Origin: Gammaproteobacteria bacterium
GTDB lineage: Bacteria; Pseudomonadota; Gammaproteobacteria; Acidithiobacillales; Acidithiobacillaceae
Length of the DNA: 64,000 nucleotides
Assembly (NCBI GenBank): GCA_023381645.1
Contig: JAMCRJ010000060.1
Location: forward strand, 17,041 to 81,040
Reading direction: 5' to 3'
Below the pieces are notes generated by a model. That model worked only from the letters and a program-made list of their open reading frames with translations, was not told the origin of the DNA and searched no databases. The position numbers were made by a program, and so were the translations under genes. Shown here piece by piece: positions 6,796 to 13,985 of the stretch (the stretch's first letter is position 1; every line of letters starts with the position of its first letter).

Positions 6796-7713
6796 ATGCC
6801 CATTCCAGACTTTCAGTCCTTCATGCTTCCTCTCTTGGCTCTTGCTAGTGACGGACGCGAGCATTCGCTTGAGGAGGCGCGAGATGCTCTTGCGCGTGAA
6901 TTCACATTGACGCCGGAGGAGCGAAACGAGTTGTTGCCGAGCGGCCGACAGCGTCGCTTTGATAATCGTGTCGCCTGGGCCAAGTCGTTTCTTGATAAGG
7001 CGCGCCTTCTCGACACCCCGCGTCGCGCACACTTTCTGATCACCGAACGTGGGAGACAGCTTCTTGCCGAAAAACCAAAGCGTATCGACATTCCCCTACT
7101 TGAACGCTACGAAGAATTTCGGGAGTTCCGCGCCGTCCAGCCGAAGCCTTCCGGTGCAGCGACAGCAGAACGGCACCAAGCCGAAAACCAATCCTCTACG
7201 CCGGAAGAAGTCCTTGAGCAAGCGTATCAAAGTATTCGTGCGGACCTAGCAACCGAAGTGCTTACTCGGGTCAAGGGCGGTTCATCCCAATTCTTCGATA
7301 CCTTGGTGGTCGAACTTCTTTTGAAAATGGGCTACGGCGGCGACCGCGCGGAAGCCGGAAAGGCGATTGGCGGCGTCGGGGACGAAGGCATCGACGGAAT
7401 CATCAGCGAGGATCGCCTTGGTCTCGATACCATCTACATTCAAGCCAAGAGGTGGGAGGGAACTGTTGGGCGTCCCGAGATTCAGAAATTTGTTGGCGCG
7501 CTTCATGGCAAACGCGCGCGGAAAGGTGTGTTCATTACAACCGGCACCTTTTCCCCCGACGCGCGTGACTACGTGTCGCGAATTGATCCGCGCGTCGTCC
7601 TTATCGATGGCCGGGAACTTGCGAACTATATGCTCGATCTTGGTCTCGGCGTCACACCGAAGGCGACATACCAAGTGAAGCGCATCGACTCCGACTACTT
7701 TAGTGATGAGTAG
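6796..7713 (+). CDS. mrr: Mrr-type modification-dependent restriction endonuclease
   Basis: 305 residues from the ATG at 6796. Residues 1-95 form the Mrr N-terminal winged helix (the IPDFQSFMLPLLALA start and a YLITERG-like end, here HFLITERG). After a linker, residues 165-300 are the Mrr catalytic domain: FFDTLVVELLLKMGYGG, then GDEGIDGII and IYIQAKRW, giving the Glu173, Asp200, Gln216-x-Lys218 active site of the PD-(D/E)XK fold. Family members cut DNA with methylated bases and act alone, without a partner methyltransferase, which fits a one-gene cassette. The 305-residue length is normal, so the gene looks intact. Confidence 0.9.
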   Translation: MPIPDFQSFMLPLLALASDGREHSLEEARDALAREFTLTPEERNELLPSGRQRRFDNRVAWAKSFLDKARLLDTPRRAHFLITERGRQLLAEKPKRIDIPLLERYEEFREFRAVQPKPSGAATAERHQAENQSSTPEEVLEQAYQSIRADLATEVLTRVKGGSSQFFDTLVVELLLKMGYGGDRAEAGKAIGGVGDEGIDGIISEDRLGLDTIYIQAKRWEGTVGRPEIQKFVGALHGKRARKGVFITTGTFSPDARDYVSRIDPRVVLIDGRELANYMLDLGLGVTPKATYQVKRIDSDYFSDE

Positions 7714-7716
7714 GCT

Positions 7717-7797
7717 ATCTAACCACGCGGTCAACGCGGACGCCCGCCGGCGGGGCTTCGCCCGCGTCGCGGTCGCCGGTTACCTTACTCGTTATGC
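7717..7797 (+). other. attC recombination site 8
   Basis: ATCTAAC (7717-7723) to GTTATGC (7791-7797), with a CGCGGACGCCCGCCGGCGGGGC-type GC-rich imperfect stem and a second CCGCGTCGCGG segment; about 81 bp. Confidence 0.75.
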
Positions 7798-7821
7798 CCA
7801 CGAAAACGGCAGTCAGGAAAT

Positions 7822-8639
7822 ATGAGTAGATACACGGAGCCGGAGTGGTCCAATTCCGCGCTGATCACCATTGATACGCAGCGCGATACACTCGACGGGC
7901 AACCTTTCGAGATTCCGGGGACTTCGGCGATCTTCCTCGCACGACGAAGCTTCTGCAAGCTTTCCGAAAGGCTAACAAGCCCATCGTTCATATCGTTCGA
8001 ATCTATATACCGGACGGTATAAATGTCGATCTCTGCCGCAGGGAGTTGGTTGAGCAAGGTGCCGCCTTGGTACTGGCGGGCACCCCCGGTAGTCAGCTCG
8101 CGCCCGACTTACTTCCGCGTGCTGGCTTGGAACTTGATACCGATCTGCTGCTTTCCGAGGGAATCCAGACCCTGGGATCAAATGAAGTGGTGATTTACAA
8201 GCCGCGTTGGGGGGCTTTCTACAACACCCCCTTGGAGCAGCACCTTCGGAAAGAAGGCATTTCGACGCTTGTCTTCAGCGGCTGCAACTTTCCAAATTGC
8301 CCTCGCACTTCAATCTACGAGGCAAGCGAACGAGACTTCCGGGTGGTTTTGGTGGAGGATGCGATCTCCGGACTATATGATCAAGGAAGGCGGGAAATGC
8401 ACAACATCGGAGTGGAGTTGCTTTCAACGGACCAAGTCTCAGATGCAATCGGGCGCTATAGAAAGCGGGCGGGCGCGAGTGTCGAACATCGGGGCGTTGG
8501 GCGCACAGCGCCCGCGAACCCCTCGTTCGAGCGGACACCGCTACGCGGCTTCGCCCGCGTAAGCCTCCGCGCACTTCGTGCCCTCCGGCCTTACGCGGGT
8601 GCCGCACAACTCGCGCCCCGTTGGGGCACATCAATATGA
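7822..8639 (+). pseudogene. Isochorismatase-family cysteine hydrolase with a frameshift
   Basis: The first frame gives MSRYTEPEWSNSALITIDTQ ... EIPGTSA, the usual start of the family with the catalytic Asp in TIDTQRD. At about 7930-7945 the homology jumps frame (LPRTTKLLQAF, then KPIVHIVRIY) and continues to the catalytic Lys (YKPRWGAF) and Cys (FSGCNFPNCPRTS). All three catalytic residues exist, but in two frames, so no full-length enzyme is made unless there is a sequencing error. The second frame runs on through the attC hairpin to a stop at 8639. Confidence 0.8.
8513..8626 (+). other. attC recombination site 9 (long type)
   Basis: CGCGAAC on the left to GTTGGGG (8620-8626), about 114 bp, with GCCCGCGTAAGCC / GGCCTTACGCGGG forming the stem. 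It is longer than the others, resembling the 120-bp VCR-like class. A second right-box-like GTTGGGC lies at 8496-8502, so a nested or duplicated site is possible. Confidence 0.6.
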
Positions 8640-9060
8640 CCGACGCAGATTTCTATACACGCTTCTATTTTTAGCTTGGTCTTTCGTTTTCGGCTTTGTT
8701 CTTTGTGCTAGGCATATTCAACCAGGATGCCCGAGCGTGGATCATCGAAAAGTAATATATCCCCCGTGGGGCGCTACGGGCACCGGCGCAGGTCCCTGCA
8801 CGGATCTTGGGAAGTCGGGTGTGCACGATCACCATTGCCGCCCCGCAGCAAGGACACCGGATGGGCGGTCGTTGTTTGGATGCTGCCGTTCAGTTACCGT
8901 TGCGTTCCAGCCATTGCTGACGCTCATGATGCTGACCGCTGCGGGCTGTGAAGCTGTGCTTCTCGGTTCCCTCCGTGTTTTGGCGGCCGGTTACCTTGAA
9001 CGTTAGGGTTATCCATATCGACGTATGGCTTTCTGTATGGGCTGGTGCTACTCTGTGTCC
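8627..9060 (+). other. Cassette with no convincing gene, ending in an attC right box
   Basis: From the attC at 8626 to the BrnT start I see no supportable gene. A 39-codon frame from ATG 8636 (MTDADFYTRFYF, in-frame TAG at 8672, then LGLSFSALFFVLGIF and NQDARAWIIEK) looks like a tiny membrane peptide broken by an amber codon. A frame running through 8578-9006 is probably chance. GTTAGGG at 9002-9008 is a right box, but I cannot find its left partner. Confidence 0.4.
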
Positions 9061-9351
9061 ATGGCAACAACTCGCTTTGGTTGGGACCCCGACAAGGACG
9101 CTGAGAATCAGAGAAAGCACGGAATCTCTTTCTCCCGTGCCCAATACGCCTTTGCGGACCCGCAGCGCGTGATTGCCAAGGACGAGACGCACAGCCAGAC
9201 CGAAGAGCGGTTCTATTGCTTTGGTGAAGTTGATGGTGGTGTGCTCACAGCGCGGTTCACTTACCGCGCGTCGGTAATTCGAATCATCGGCGCCGGTTAT
9301 TGGCGCAAAGGAAAGGCTATCTATGAGCGCGAAAATCAAATACACCGATGA
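9061..9351 (+). CDS. brnT: BrnT-family ribonuclease toxin
   Basis: 96 residues from the ATG at 9061. The opening FGWDPDKDAENQRKHGISF is the BrnT hallmark, followed by a conserved acidic segment and the C-terminal RIIGAGYWRKGKAIYER strand. BrnT has a RelE-like fold, degrades RNA and is neutralised by BrnA. The toxin comes first, as usual for this family, and overlaps the antitoxin start by 29 bases. Most of the sequence between 9009 and 9060 must hold any promoter; none is obvious. Confidence 0.9.
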   Translation: MATTRFGWDPDKDAENQRKHGISFSRAQYAFADPQRVIAKDETHSQTEERFYCFGEVDGGVLTARFTYRASVIRIIGAGYWRKGKAIYERENQIHR

Positions 9352-9604
9352 ACCCCTTGGCAAGATTCAAGTGGTTCCCGACTTCCTTCCTTCGCCAGCC
9401 GAATTGGCATTTCGTGAAGAAGGGGTGAAAGTAACCTTGGCTCTGAGCAAGAAGAGCATCGAGTTCTTCAAGTCCGAGGCCACAAAACATCACACGCAGT
9501 ACCAACGCATGATTCGGCGGCTTCTCGACGCGTATGTCGACGGCCAGGCCCCAACCCGGCAGTCCACGCCGACGCTGCGCGATAAAGCCGCGCCGCGCCG
9601 GTGA
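9323..9604 (+). CDS. brnA: BrnA-family antitoxin
   Basis: 93 residues starting inside the end of brnT. The core VTLALSKKSIEFFKSEATKHHTQYQRMIRRLLDAYV is the ribbon-helix-helix DNA-binding domain of BrnA, which forms a dimer, binds two BrnT and represses the promoter. Residues from about 76 on (APTRQSTPTLRDKAAPRR) are encoded by the attC hairpin itself, and the stop lies just before the right box, so the C-terminal tail is a by-product of cassette structure. Confidence 0.88.
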   Translation: MSAKIKYTDEPLGKIQVVPDFLPSPAELAFREEGVKVTLALSKKSIEFFKSEATKHHTQYQRMIRRLLDAYVDGQAPTRQSTPTLRDKAAPRR

Positions 9605-9618
9605 CTTCTACGTTAGGC
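9549..9618 (+). other. attC recombination site 10
   Basis: CCCCAAC (9549-9555) to GTTAGGC (9612-9618), stem CGACGCTGCGCG / CGCGCCGCGCCG, overlapping the end of brnA. It closely resembles the site at 16,643. Confidence 0.85.
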
Positions 9619-9649
9619 TACTTGATGCCATAAAGCACACAGGCGTATC

Positions 9650-9937
9650 ATGGAAAACATGAAGCCTGTGAACTGGAACACCGAAAAGAATATCCGCCTC
9701 AAAGCAGAAAGGGGCGTCTCCTTTGAGGAGGTGCTATCGGCCATGTCGCATGGCGGCCTTCTTGATGTTCGAGACCATCCAAATACAGGCCAGTATCCGA
9801 ACCAACGTATGCTGGTGGTTCGGATTCGCGGCTATGCCTATCTGGTGCCGTTTGTGGAAACCGAAAGTGAAGTCTTCCTGAAAACGATCATTCCAAGCAG
9901 GAAGGCTACCCGCAATTATTTGACGGAAGGTGGTTGA
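9650..9937 (+). CDS. BrnT-like toxin
   Basis: 95 residues; a second ATG at 9659 is an equally good start. VNWNTEKNIRLKAERGVSFEEVLSAM matches the BrnT N-terminal pattern (W-P-x-K-N...L...RGISFE), and RMLVVRIRGYAYLVPFV followed by FLKTIIPSRKATRNY is the C-terminal part seen in a BrnT subgroup encoded with ribbon-helix-helix antitoxins. It is about half identical to the broken gene at 16,019, so the two cassettes carry sister modules. The stop is 1 base before the antitoxin start. Confidence 0.75.
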   Translation: MENMKPVNWNTEKNIRLKAERGVSFEEVLSAMSHGGLLDVRDHPNTGQYPNQRMLVVRIRGYAYLVPFVETESEVFLKTIIPSRKATRNYLTEGG

Positions 9938-9938
9938 A

Positions 9939-10262
9939 ATGGATAAAGAAAGTAAACTTGAAGAGGAGATTTTGGCCTCCTTTGAAAGAGGCGAATGGCA
10001 GTCCGTGCCAAATCTCAAGGCTGAAATCGCCCGCTTTGCCTCAATAGCATCGGCATCACTTGTCAAAGACAAGCGCGTCAATATTCGCATTTCCTCTCGT
10101 GATCTTGAAGACATTCAGGCCAAGGCCGCGGAGGAAGCCATTCCTTATCAAACACTCATGGCTAGCGTACTTCATAAATTTGTCACCGGACGCCTTGTTG
10201 AGCCGTCACCCAGTCTAACCTCTCGTTCAAGCGGGACGCGCCAAAAGCGGCGCGCTCCTTAA
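9939..10262 (+). CDS. Ribbon-helix-helix antitoxin of the BrnT-like pair
   Basis: 107 residues from the ATG at 9939, with AAGGTGG 9 bases upstream. The C-terminal half KRVNIRISSRDLEDIQAKAAEEAIPYQTLMASVLHKFVTG is a CopG-like ribbon-helix-helix domain typical of these antitoxins (COG5304-like). The last 17 residues (LTSRSSGTRQKRRAP) are translated from the attC hairpin. The paralogue at 16,299 shares the whole domain. Confidence 0.8.
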   Translation: MDKESKLEEEILASFERGEWQSVPNLKAEIARFASIASASLVKDKRVNIRISSRDLEDIQAKAAEEAIPYQTLMASVLHKFVTGRLVEPSPSLTSRSSGTRQKRRAP

Positions 10263-10271
10263 CTCACACGT
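10213..10271 (+). other. attC recombination site 11, interrupted by the intron
   Basis: GTCTAAC (10,213-10,219), stem GCGGGACGCGCC AAAA GCGGCGCGC, then CACACGT, where the intron begins. Joining CACACGT to the base after the intron end (TGGCC) restores a GTTGGCC right box, so the intron sits between the second and third base of R'. Confidence 0.85.
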
Positions 10272-11392
10272 GTGCGCCGGGCATGGCACGTTACTTCGCA
10301 GGTGAGAGTCCTGTGGCCAGGTATACGCAGAGCCGAAGGCAAATTGCGCAAGTTATATCGGCCCAATGGGAACCGCATTTTCACCGCCACAGCTACGGAT
10401 TCCGCCCTGAACGTTCGGCCCATCAGGCCGTGCGCGAAGTACAGGCGACAATCCGCGCAGGATACGGCTGGGTGGTGGACATGGACTTGCAAGCCTTCTT
10501 TGAGCGGGTCAACCATGACCGGCTGATGGCACGACTGAAGAGCCGTTGCCCAGATACCGGCCTGCTGCGCCTGGTCAATCGCTTCCTGAAGGCGGGCGTG
10601 AGCGTCGGTGGACACATTGAGCCGACGACGATGGGCGCGCCGCAAGGCGGCCCACTCTCGCCAGTACTGGCCAATGTGGTGTTGGATGAACTGGATTGGG
10701 AACTGGACCGGCGTGGCCACCGCTTCGCCCGTTATGCCGACGACTGCAATATTCTGATCCGAAGCAAACGTGCGGGAGAGCGGGTGATGGGCAGCGTGAC
10801 ACGCTACGTCAGCGACACACTGAGGCTCACAGTGAATCCGCTGAAAAGCGCGGTGGACAGGCCCAAGAACCGCAAGTTTCTGGGCTTCACGGTCAGCCGC
10901 AACGGAGCTAGGCTGAAGGTAGCCGACAAGGCCATCGCAAAGCTGAAGGACCGGGTGCGGGAACTGACCCGTCGTCCGCGAGGCAACAACATTGGCGTTA
11001 TCGTGGCAGAGCTGAGGAAAGCCCTGCTTGGTTGGAAAGCGTACTTCGGCATCGCCGAGGTGCTGAGCCCTCTGCGCGATATCGACAAGTGGGTACGACG
11101 CAAGCTACGCTGCTACGTCTGGAAACAATGGGGATCGGCCGGTTACCGGCAACTGCGCAAGCGTGGCGTGTCTGTGCGCGAAGCGTGGAACACCAGTAAG
11201 TCGGCGCATGGGCCGTGGCGGCAGTCGAAGACACCGGCGCTGACCATTGCATTACCATTGGCCTTCTTCAAGAACCTGGGAGTGCCGAGCCTTGCGGCCC
11301 GGTAAGAATTCAATTCATCGAACCGCCGGATACGTGATCCGTACGTCCGGTGGTGTGGGAGGGGGAGCCGTGAGGCTTCCTCCTATCCCGAT
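10272..11392 (+). mobile_element. Group IIC intron inside an attC, internally deleted
   Basis: The 5' end GTGCGCCGGGCATGG and the GGTGAGAGTCCTGTGGCCAG segment are a group II intron start, and the 3' end has domain V (about 11,319-11,354) and domain VI ending CCTATCCCGAT, an AY terminus. Only about 65 bases of domain I survive before the sequence jumps into the reverse transcriptase gene, so most of the ribozyme (domains I-IV) and the start of the gene are deleted. Splicing without help from another copy is not expected. It is in the same orientation as the cassettes. Confidence 0.88.
10283..11305 (+). pseudogene. Group IIC intron reverse transcriptase/maturase, N-terminally deleted
   Basis: From about residue 19 (RQIAQVISAQWEPHF) this is a genuine group II reverse transcriptase: SYGFRPERSAHQAV, VDMDLQAFFERVNH, GAPQGGPLSPVLANVVLDELD, and the catalytic YADD at residues 151-154. 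It continues through thumb/domain X to the same C-terminus as the remnant at 3,707. The first 18 residues come from domain I RNA sequence fused by the deletion, and RT motifs 0-2 (about 80-100 residues) are missing. The open frame is otherwise intact, so the loss may be recent. Confidence 0.85.
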
Positions 11393-11421
11393 TGGCCTTC
11401 TTGTGGCGCTCGCATAGCCAC

Positions 11422-11449
11422 TTGACAAACGTACGCAATGGCGTACCAT
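11422..11449 (+). promoter_or_regulatory. Promoter and operator of yefM-yoeB
   Basis: TTGACA at 11,422-11,427 and TACCAT at 11,444-11,449, 16 bases apart. A perfect inverted repeat GTACGC-AATG-GCGTAC (11,431-11,446) fills the spacer and touches the -10 box, the expected place for autorepression by the YefM antitoxin or the complex. Confidence 0.65.
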
Positions 11450-11474
11450 CAAGACTTCTTTGAAGGAGCGTGAA

Positions 11475-11717
11475 ATGAATACACTTACCGCCAGCGAAGC
11501 TCGCGCAAATCTGTACCGGCTCATTGATCAAACAGTAGAGTCTCATGAGCCAATCATCATTTCTGGAAAACGCAGCAGTGCCGTGTTGCTTTCTGCGGAA
11601 GACTGGAGCGCAATTCAAGAAACCTTGTACCTACTGGCCGTACCCGGCATGCGCGAGTCCATCAAGGCTGGTATGGCCGAACCCCTTGCAAAAAGCTCGA
11701 AGGCGCTTAAGTGGTGA
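11475..11717 (+). CDS. yefM: YefM/Phd-family antitoxin
   Basis: 80 residues from the ATG at 11,475, with AAGGAG 9 bases upstream. MNTLTASEARANLYRLIDQTVESHEPIIISGKRSSAVLLSAEDW has all the family landmarks: the N-terminal DNA-binding part and the 'SEDW' turn, with a C-terminal toxin-binding tail of small hydrophobic residues. It represses its own promoter through the operator upstream and neutralises YoeB. It overlaps the toxin start by a few bases. Confidence 0.92.
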   Translation: MNTLTASEARANLYRLIDQTVESHEPIIISGKRSSAVLLSAEDWSAIQETLYLLAVPGMRESIKAGMAEPLAKSSKALKW

Positions 11718-11977
11718 GTTGGGAAGTTGTTTATGCCAAGCAAGCAATAAAGGACGCAAAGAAGCTTGCTGCAAGTGGCCTTAAAGCAAAGGCACAAGAA
11801 CTGCTCGAGGTTCTTGCCAACGACCCATTTCAAAATCCACCACCCTTCGAGAAGTTGGTCGGTGATCTTGCCGGCGCATACTCTCGCCGCATCAATATTC
11901 AGCACCGCATAGTTTATGAAGTCTTTACCAAAGAGAAAACGGTTCGTGTCCTGCGTATGTGGACGCACTATGAGTGA
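11711..11977 (+). CDS. yoeB: YoeB-family mRNA interferase toxin
   Basis: 88 residues; GTG at 11,711 or 11,714 overlaps the end of yefM. The sequence contains the YoeB core: KDAKKLAASGLKAKAQELLEVLANDPF, FEKLVGDLAGAYSRRINIQHRIVYEV, and the C-terminal RVLRMWTHYE, with the catalytic His and Tyr at the end. YoeB cuts mRNA on the ribosome as it is translated. The pair, with its own promoter, is a self-contained stabilising cassette. Confidence 0.92.
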   Translation: MVSWEVVYAKQAIKDAKKLAASGLKAKAQELLEVLANDPFQNPPPFEKLVGDLAGAYSRRINIQHRIVYEVFTKEKTVRVLRMWTHYE

Positions 11978-11983
11978 GCAGAG

Positions 11984-12052
11984 GCCCAACCAATCCATCA
12001 ACACGGACTGGCGCGATAAGGCCGCGCCAGCCGGTTATGTCAGACGTTAGCA
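11984..12052 (+). other. attC recombination site 12
   Basis: GCCCAAC (11,984-11,990) to GTTAGCA (12,046-12,052), stem ACTGGCGCG / CGCGCCAGCCGGT with a short loop. It abuts the IS110 remnant. Confidence 0.85.
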
Positions 12053-12062
12053 ACTGTGTTGT

Positions 12063-12225
12063 AAGTCAATAGAAGGGTGGGGGCTGTACCGCGCAGCCGC
12101 TCGCACAGGCCGGCGATGGCTTCTTCGCTATGGGTAATGCGTTCGGTATGGCCATCGGGTTGCCAGCCCAGGTCGAGCCAGTCTTTGGCAATGTCGATGC
12201 CGATAAAGGTTTCGTGGTTGCTCAT
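12063..12225 (-). pseudogene. IS110-family transposase, N-terminal fragment
   Basis: Reading on the minus strand from ATG 12,225, about 54 codons encode MSNHETFIGIDIAKDWLDLG, the start of the RuvC-like DEDD domain of IS110 transposases with its first catalytic Asp (GIDIAK), then break off at the attC. The region to about 12,310 upstream is probably the IS110 5' non-coding segment. There is no sign of the second (Ser-containing) transposase domain in the window. Confidence 0.8.
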
Positions 12226-12441
12226 TCTGGTACCCTGCCTTGCAAAAATCCGGGCTTGGTCAGGCCCAATCAACTGTCCGGGTTACAAGAACATGCGACA
12301 CGGCGCCCCGCGCTAACGTACGGGCTGTACCGCCCAAGGGCTCAACGGGCTGCCGCGTCGCCAACCGCAGGGGAATTACTCCCCCGCTCAAGTGCCGATT
12401 CTTCTACGAAATCGGTGGACTGAACATACAAGGCATCAACA

Positions 12442-12783
12442 ATGAACGAATCGCGATATCGCGAAGTGTGGCTTGAAAGCCCAGACGGGCAATCTCTTTG
12501 CGCCCTTATAAATAGCAATCTAGGGTGGCTAATGTATCTTCGAGAAAGCGGGGATGCCGGATTCAGCTCACGAAATCCCAACTACAGCGGGCCTGCTGAC
12601 GCCACTATTGAGTATCGGTTAAACAATGGACAACAGGATGAATATCCGGCCTCGTGGGCGCTTCCCGTTGTCGAAATTGGGCGCGCTCTCAATTTCTTTC
12701 AGAAGGAGCTCAAACCGCCCACTTTCATCTATTGGCATAACGATTCCGGAGATGGAGTTGTTCTTGAATACCAAGATGCCTAA
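12442..12783 (+). CDS. Imm1-like immunity protein
   Basis: 113 residues from the ATG at 12,442. It is acidic and rich in aromatic residues; the segment ASWALPVVEIGRALNFFQKE followed by PPTFIYWHND resembles the end of the Imm1 family, whose members neutralise polymorphic or contact-dependent toxins. No toxin gene is nearby, which is common for immunity genes carried as orphan cassettes. The resemblance is by eye only, so an unrelated small protein remains possible. It is a single-gene cassette with attC on its 3' side; the 5' side is damaged by the IS110 remnant. Confidence 0.5.
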   Translation: MNESRYREVWLESPDGQSLCALINSNLGWLMYLRESGDAGFSSRNPNYSGPADATIEYRLNNGQQDEYPASWALPVVEIGRALNFFQKELKPPTFIYWHNDSGDGVVLEYQDA

Positions 12784-12871
12784 CAACCGGTTCGAGGCGG
12801 ACGCGGTGAACCAACGGCGGCGCTTCGCGGTTCTTTTCGTGCCCCGCGCCGCTCAACCGGACGTGTGCGCC
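12778..12871 (+). other. attC recombination site 13 with variant right box
   Basis: GCCTAAC (12,778-12,784), a long GGCGGACGCGG ... CCGCGCCGCTCAACC stem, then ACGTGTGCGCC in place of ACGTTRRRY. The variant is identical to the one at 15,948 and to the first bases of the intron at 10,272. Confidence 0.75.
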
Positions 12872-12923
12872 TCTCAGGTTTCACCTTTACCAATATCCGC
12901 CTCATCACTACCCGCAAACATCC

Positions 12924-13247
12924 ATGATCAGAATCAGCATCTTGTACCCGAACAACAAAGGTTCACGGTTTGACGTTTCCTACTATGTCGAAACCCACAT
13001 GCCCATGTCCATCAAGCTTTTAAGCGCTCATCCGGGCTTCAAGGGGGTATCTGTTGAGCATGGTCTCGGTGGTGCGGTTCCTGGGTCAGAACCGATATAC
13101 ATTGCCATGTGCCACTTCCTCTTTAGTTCCGTCGAAGATTTTCTGGCTGCCTTCATGCCCAACGCAGAAGTGCTTCAAGGCGATATGCCAAACTACACAG
13201 ACATAGAGCCGGTCATTCAATTCAATGAAGTACTCATCTCTCGGTAA
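12924..13247 (+). CDS. EthD-family protein
   Basis: 107 residues. MIRISILYPNNKGSRFDVSYYVETHMPMSIKLLS is the EthD-type dimeric alpha/beta-barrel start (Y-P...F...YY...HMPL), and the family's second half is present: GFKGVSVEHGL, PIYIAMCHFLFSSVEDFLAAF and DIEPVIQFNEVL. Members are found with ether or aromatic degradation genes, but most are of unknown function; none of those partners is here. It is a single-gene cassette whose 5' end carries the TGTGCGCC variant. Confidence 0.8.
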   Translation: MIRISILYPNNKGSRFDVSYYVETHMPMSIKLLSAHPGFKGVSVEHGLGGAVPGSEPIYIAMCHFLFSSVEDFLAAFMPNAEVLQGDMPNYTDIEPVIQFNEVLISR

Positions 13248-13268
13248 CAGCACATTGCGCGCATCGCT

Positions 13269-13302
13269 GCCCAACCCATCATTTCACCAGACGCTGGACG
13301 TC
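13269..13302 (+). other. Degenerate attC
   Basis: GCCCAACCCATCATTTCACC is a normal attC left arm, but the hairpin collapses to CCAGACGCTGGACGTC and no GTTRRRY right box follows. It is probably a deletion product; the hicBA promoter begins immediately afterwards. Confidence 0.5.
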
Positions 13303-13329
13303 AAAAAATTCGAGTGTATACTAAGTATA
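13295..13329 (+). promoter_or_regulatory. hicBA promoter with palindromic operator
   Basis: TATACT at 13,317-13,322 is a good -10 box; TGGACG at 13,295-13,300 is a weak -35 box 16 bases upstream. TATACT-A-AGTATA (13,317-13,329) is a perfect palindrome over the -10 box, a likely site for HicB autorepression. Confidence 0.5.
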
Positions 13330-13354
13330 AATTGTCACTTTGTTCGGAGGTTTT

Positions 13355-13552
13355 ATGCGCTACCGTATCGCTCTTCATGAATCAGAAGAAGGCTTCTCCG
13401 TATCAGTGCCGGGCTTGCCTGGCTGCTGGTCGCAAGGTGCTACTGAAACAGAGGCCATTGAAAACATCAAAGACGCACTCCGTGAATACCTTGAGGTAAT
13501 TAACGAGCAGCTTCGCGGAGAAGAAGTGCGCGAAATAGAAGTGGCGAACTAA
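13355..13552 (+). CDS. hicB: HicB-family antitoxin
   Basis: 65 residues from the ATG at 13,355, with GGAGG 7 bases upstream. MRYRIALHESEEGFSVSVPGLPGCWSQGATETEAIENIKDALREYLEV is the degenerate RNase-H-like HicB fold with its characteristic GLPGCxSQGxTxxEA stretch. The C-terminus is short and has no obvious ribbon-helix-helix domain, so DNA binding may rest on the whole complex. The antitoxin precedes the toxin here, the reverse of the E. coli order but common elsewhere. Confidence 0.9.
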   Translation: MRYRIALHESEEGFSVSVPGLPGCWSQGATETEAIENIKDALREYLEVINEQLRGEEVREIEVAN

Positions 13553-13555
13553 ATC

Positions 13556-13768
13556 TTGCCAAAGATTCCCGGCATCAATCATCTCGCAGCAGCTCGCGCT
13601 CTTGAGAAGGCGGGTTTCAGCATCATTCGCCAAGGCAAACACATTATTATGTCCGATGGTACACGTATTCTTACCATCCCACGCAACAACCCGGTCAATG
13701 CTTTTACACTTGGAGGTATTGTGCGTGACGCAGGTCTGACAACGGAACAATTTCGAGAGTTGCTTTAA
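13556..13768 (+). CDS. hicA: HicA-family mRNA interferase toxin
   Basis: 70 residues starting with TTG at 13,556, three bases after hicB. The family pattern is clear: ALEKAGFSIIRQGKHIIMSDGT with the catalytic His in GKHIIM, then IPRNNPVNAFTLGGIVRDAGLTTEQFREL, a dsRNA-binding-like fold. HicA cleaves mRNA in translation-independent fashion. The TTG start would keep toxin output low. No typical attC follows; 13,779-13,830 holds a weak hairpin (CAGTCGAGCGGACTGG) that may be a decayed one. Confidence 0.9.
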   Translation: MPKIPGINHLAAARALEKAGFSIIRQGKHIIMSDGTRILTIPRNNPVNAFTLGGIVRDAGLTTEQFRELL

Positions 13769-13985
13769 CATGGTATTTCCGTCCACCCCGTCAGTCGAGC
13801 GGACTGGTGCCAAGACATAAGCCTGTTACTACAATGACTGCTGCAATTTGAAAACTCAGCGCTCCGATCATTTTTTGTGTTCGGCCAGCCGCTCACTTTT
13901 ACGGTTCGGCGTCACAATCGGCTGGTGCGTGACCGAAGCTCCAGAGAATGCGAAAATGAGGCGCAACGAACATGCGGAGGACAAA

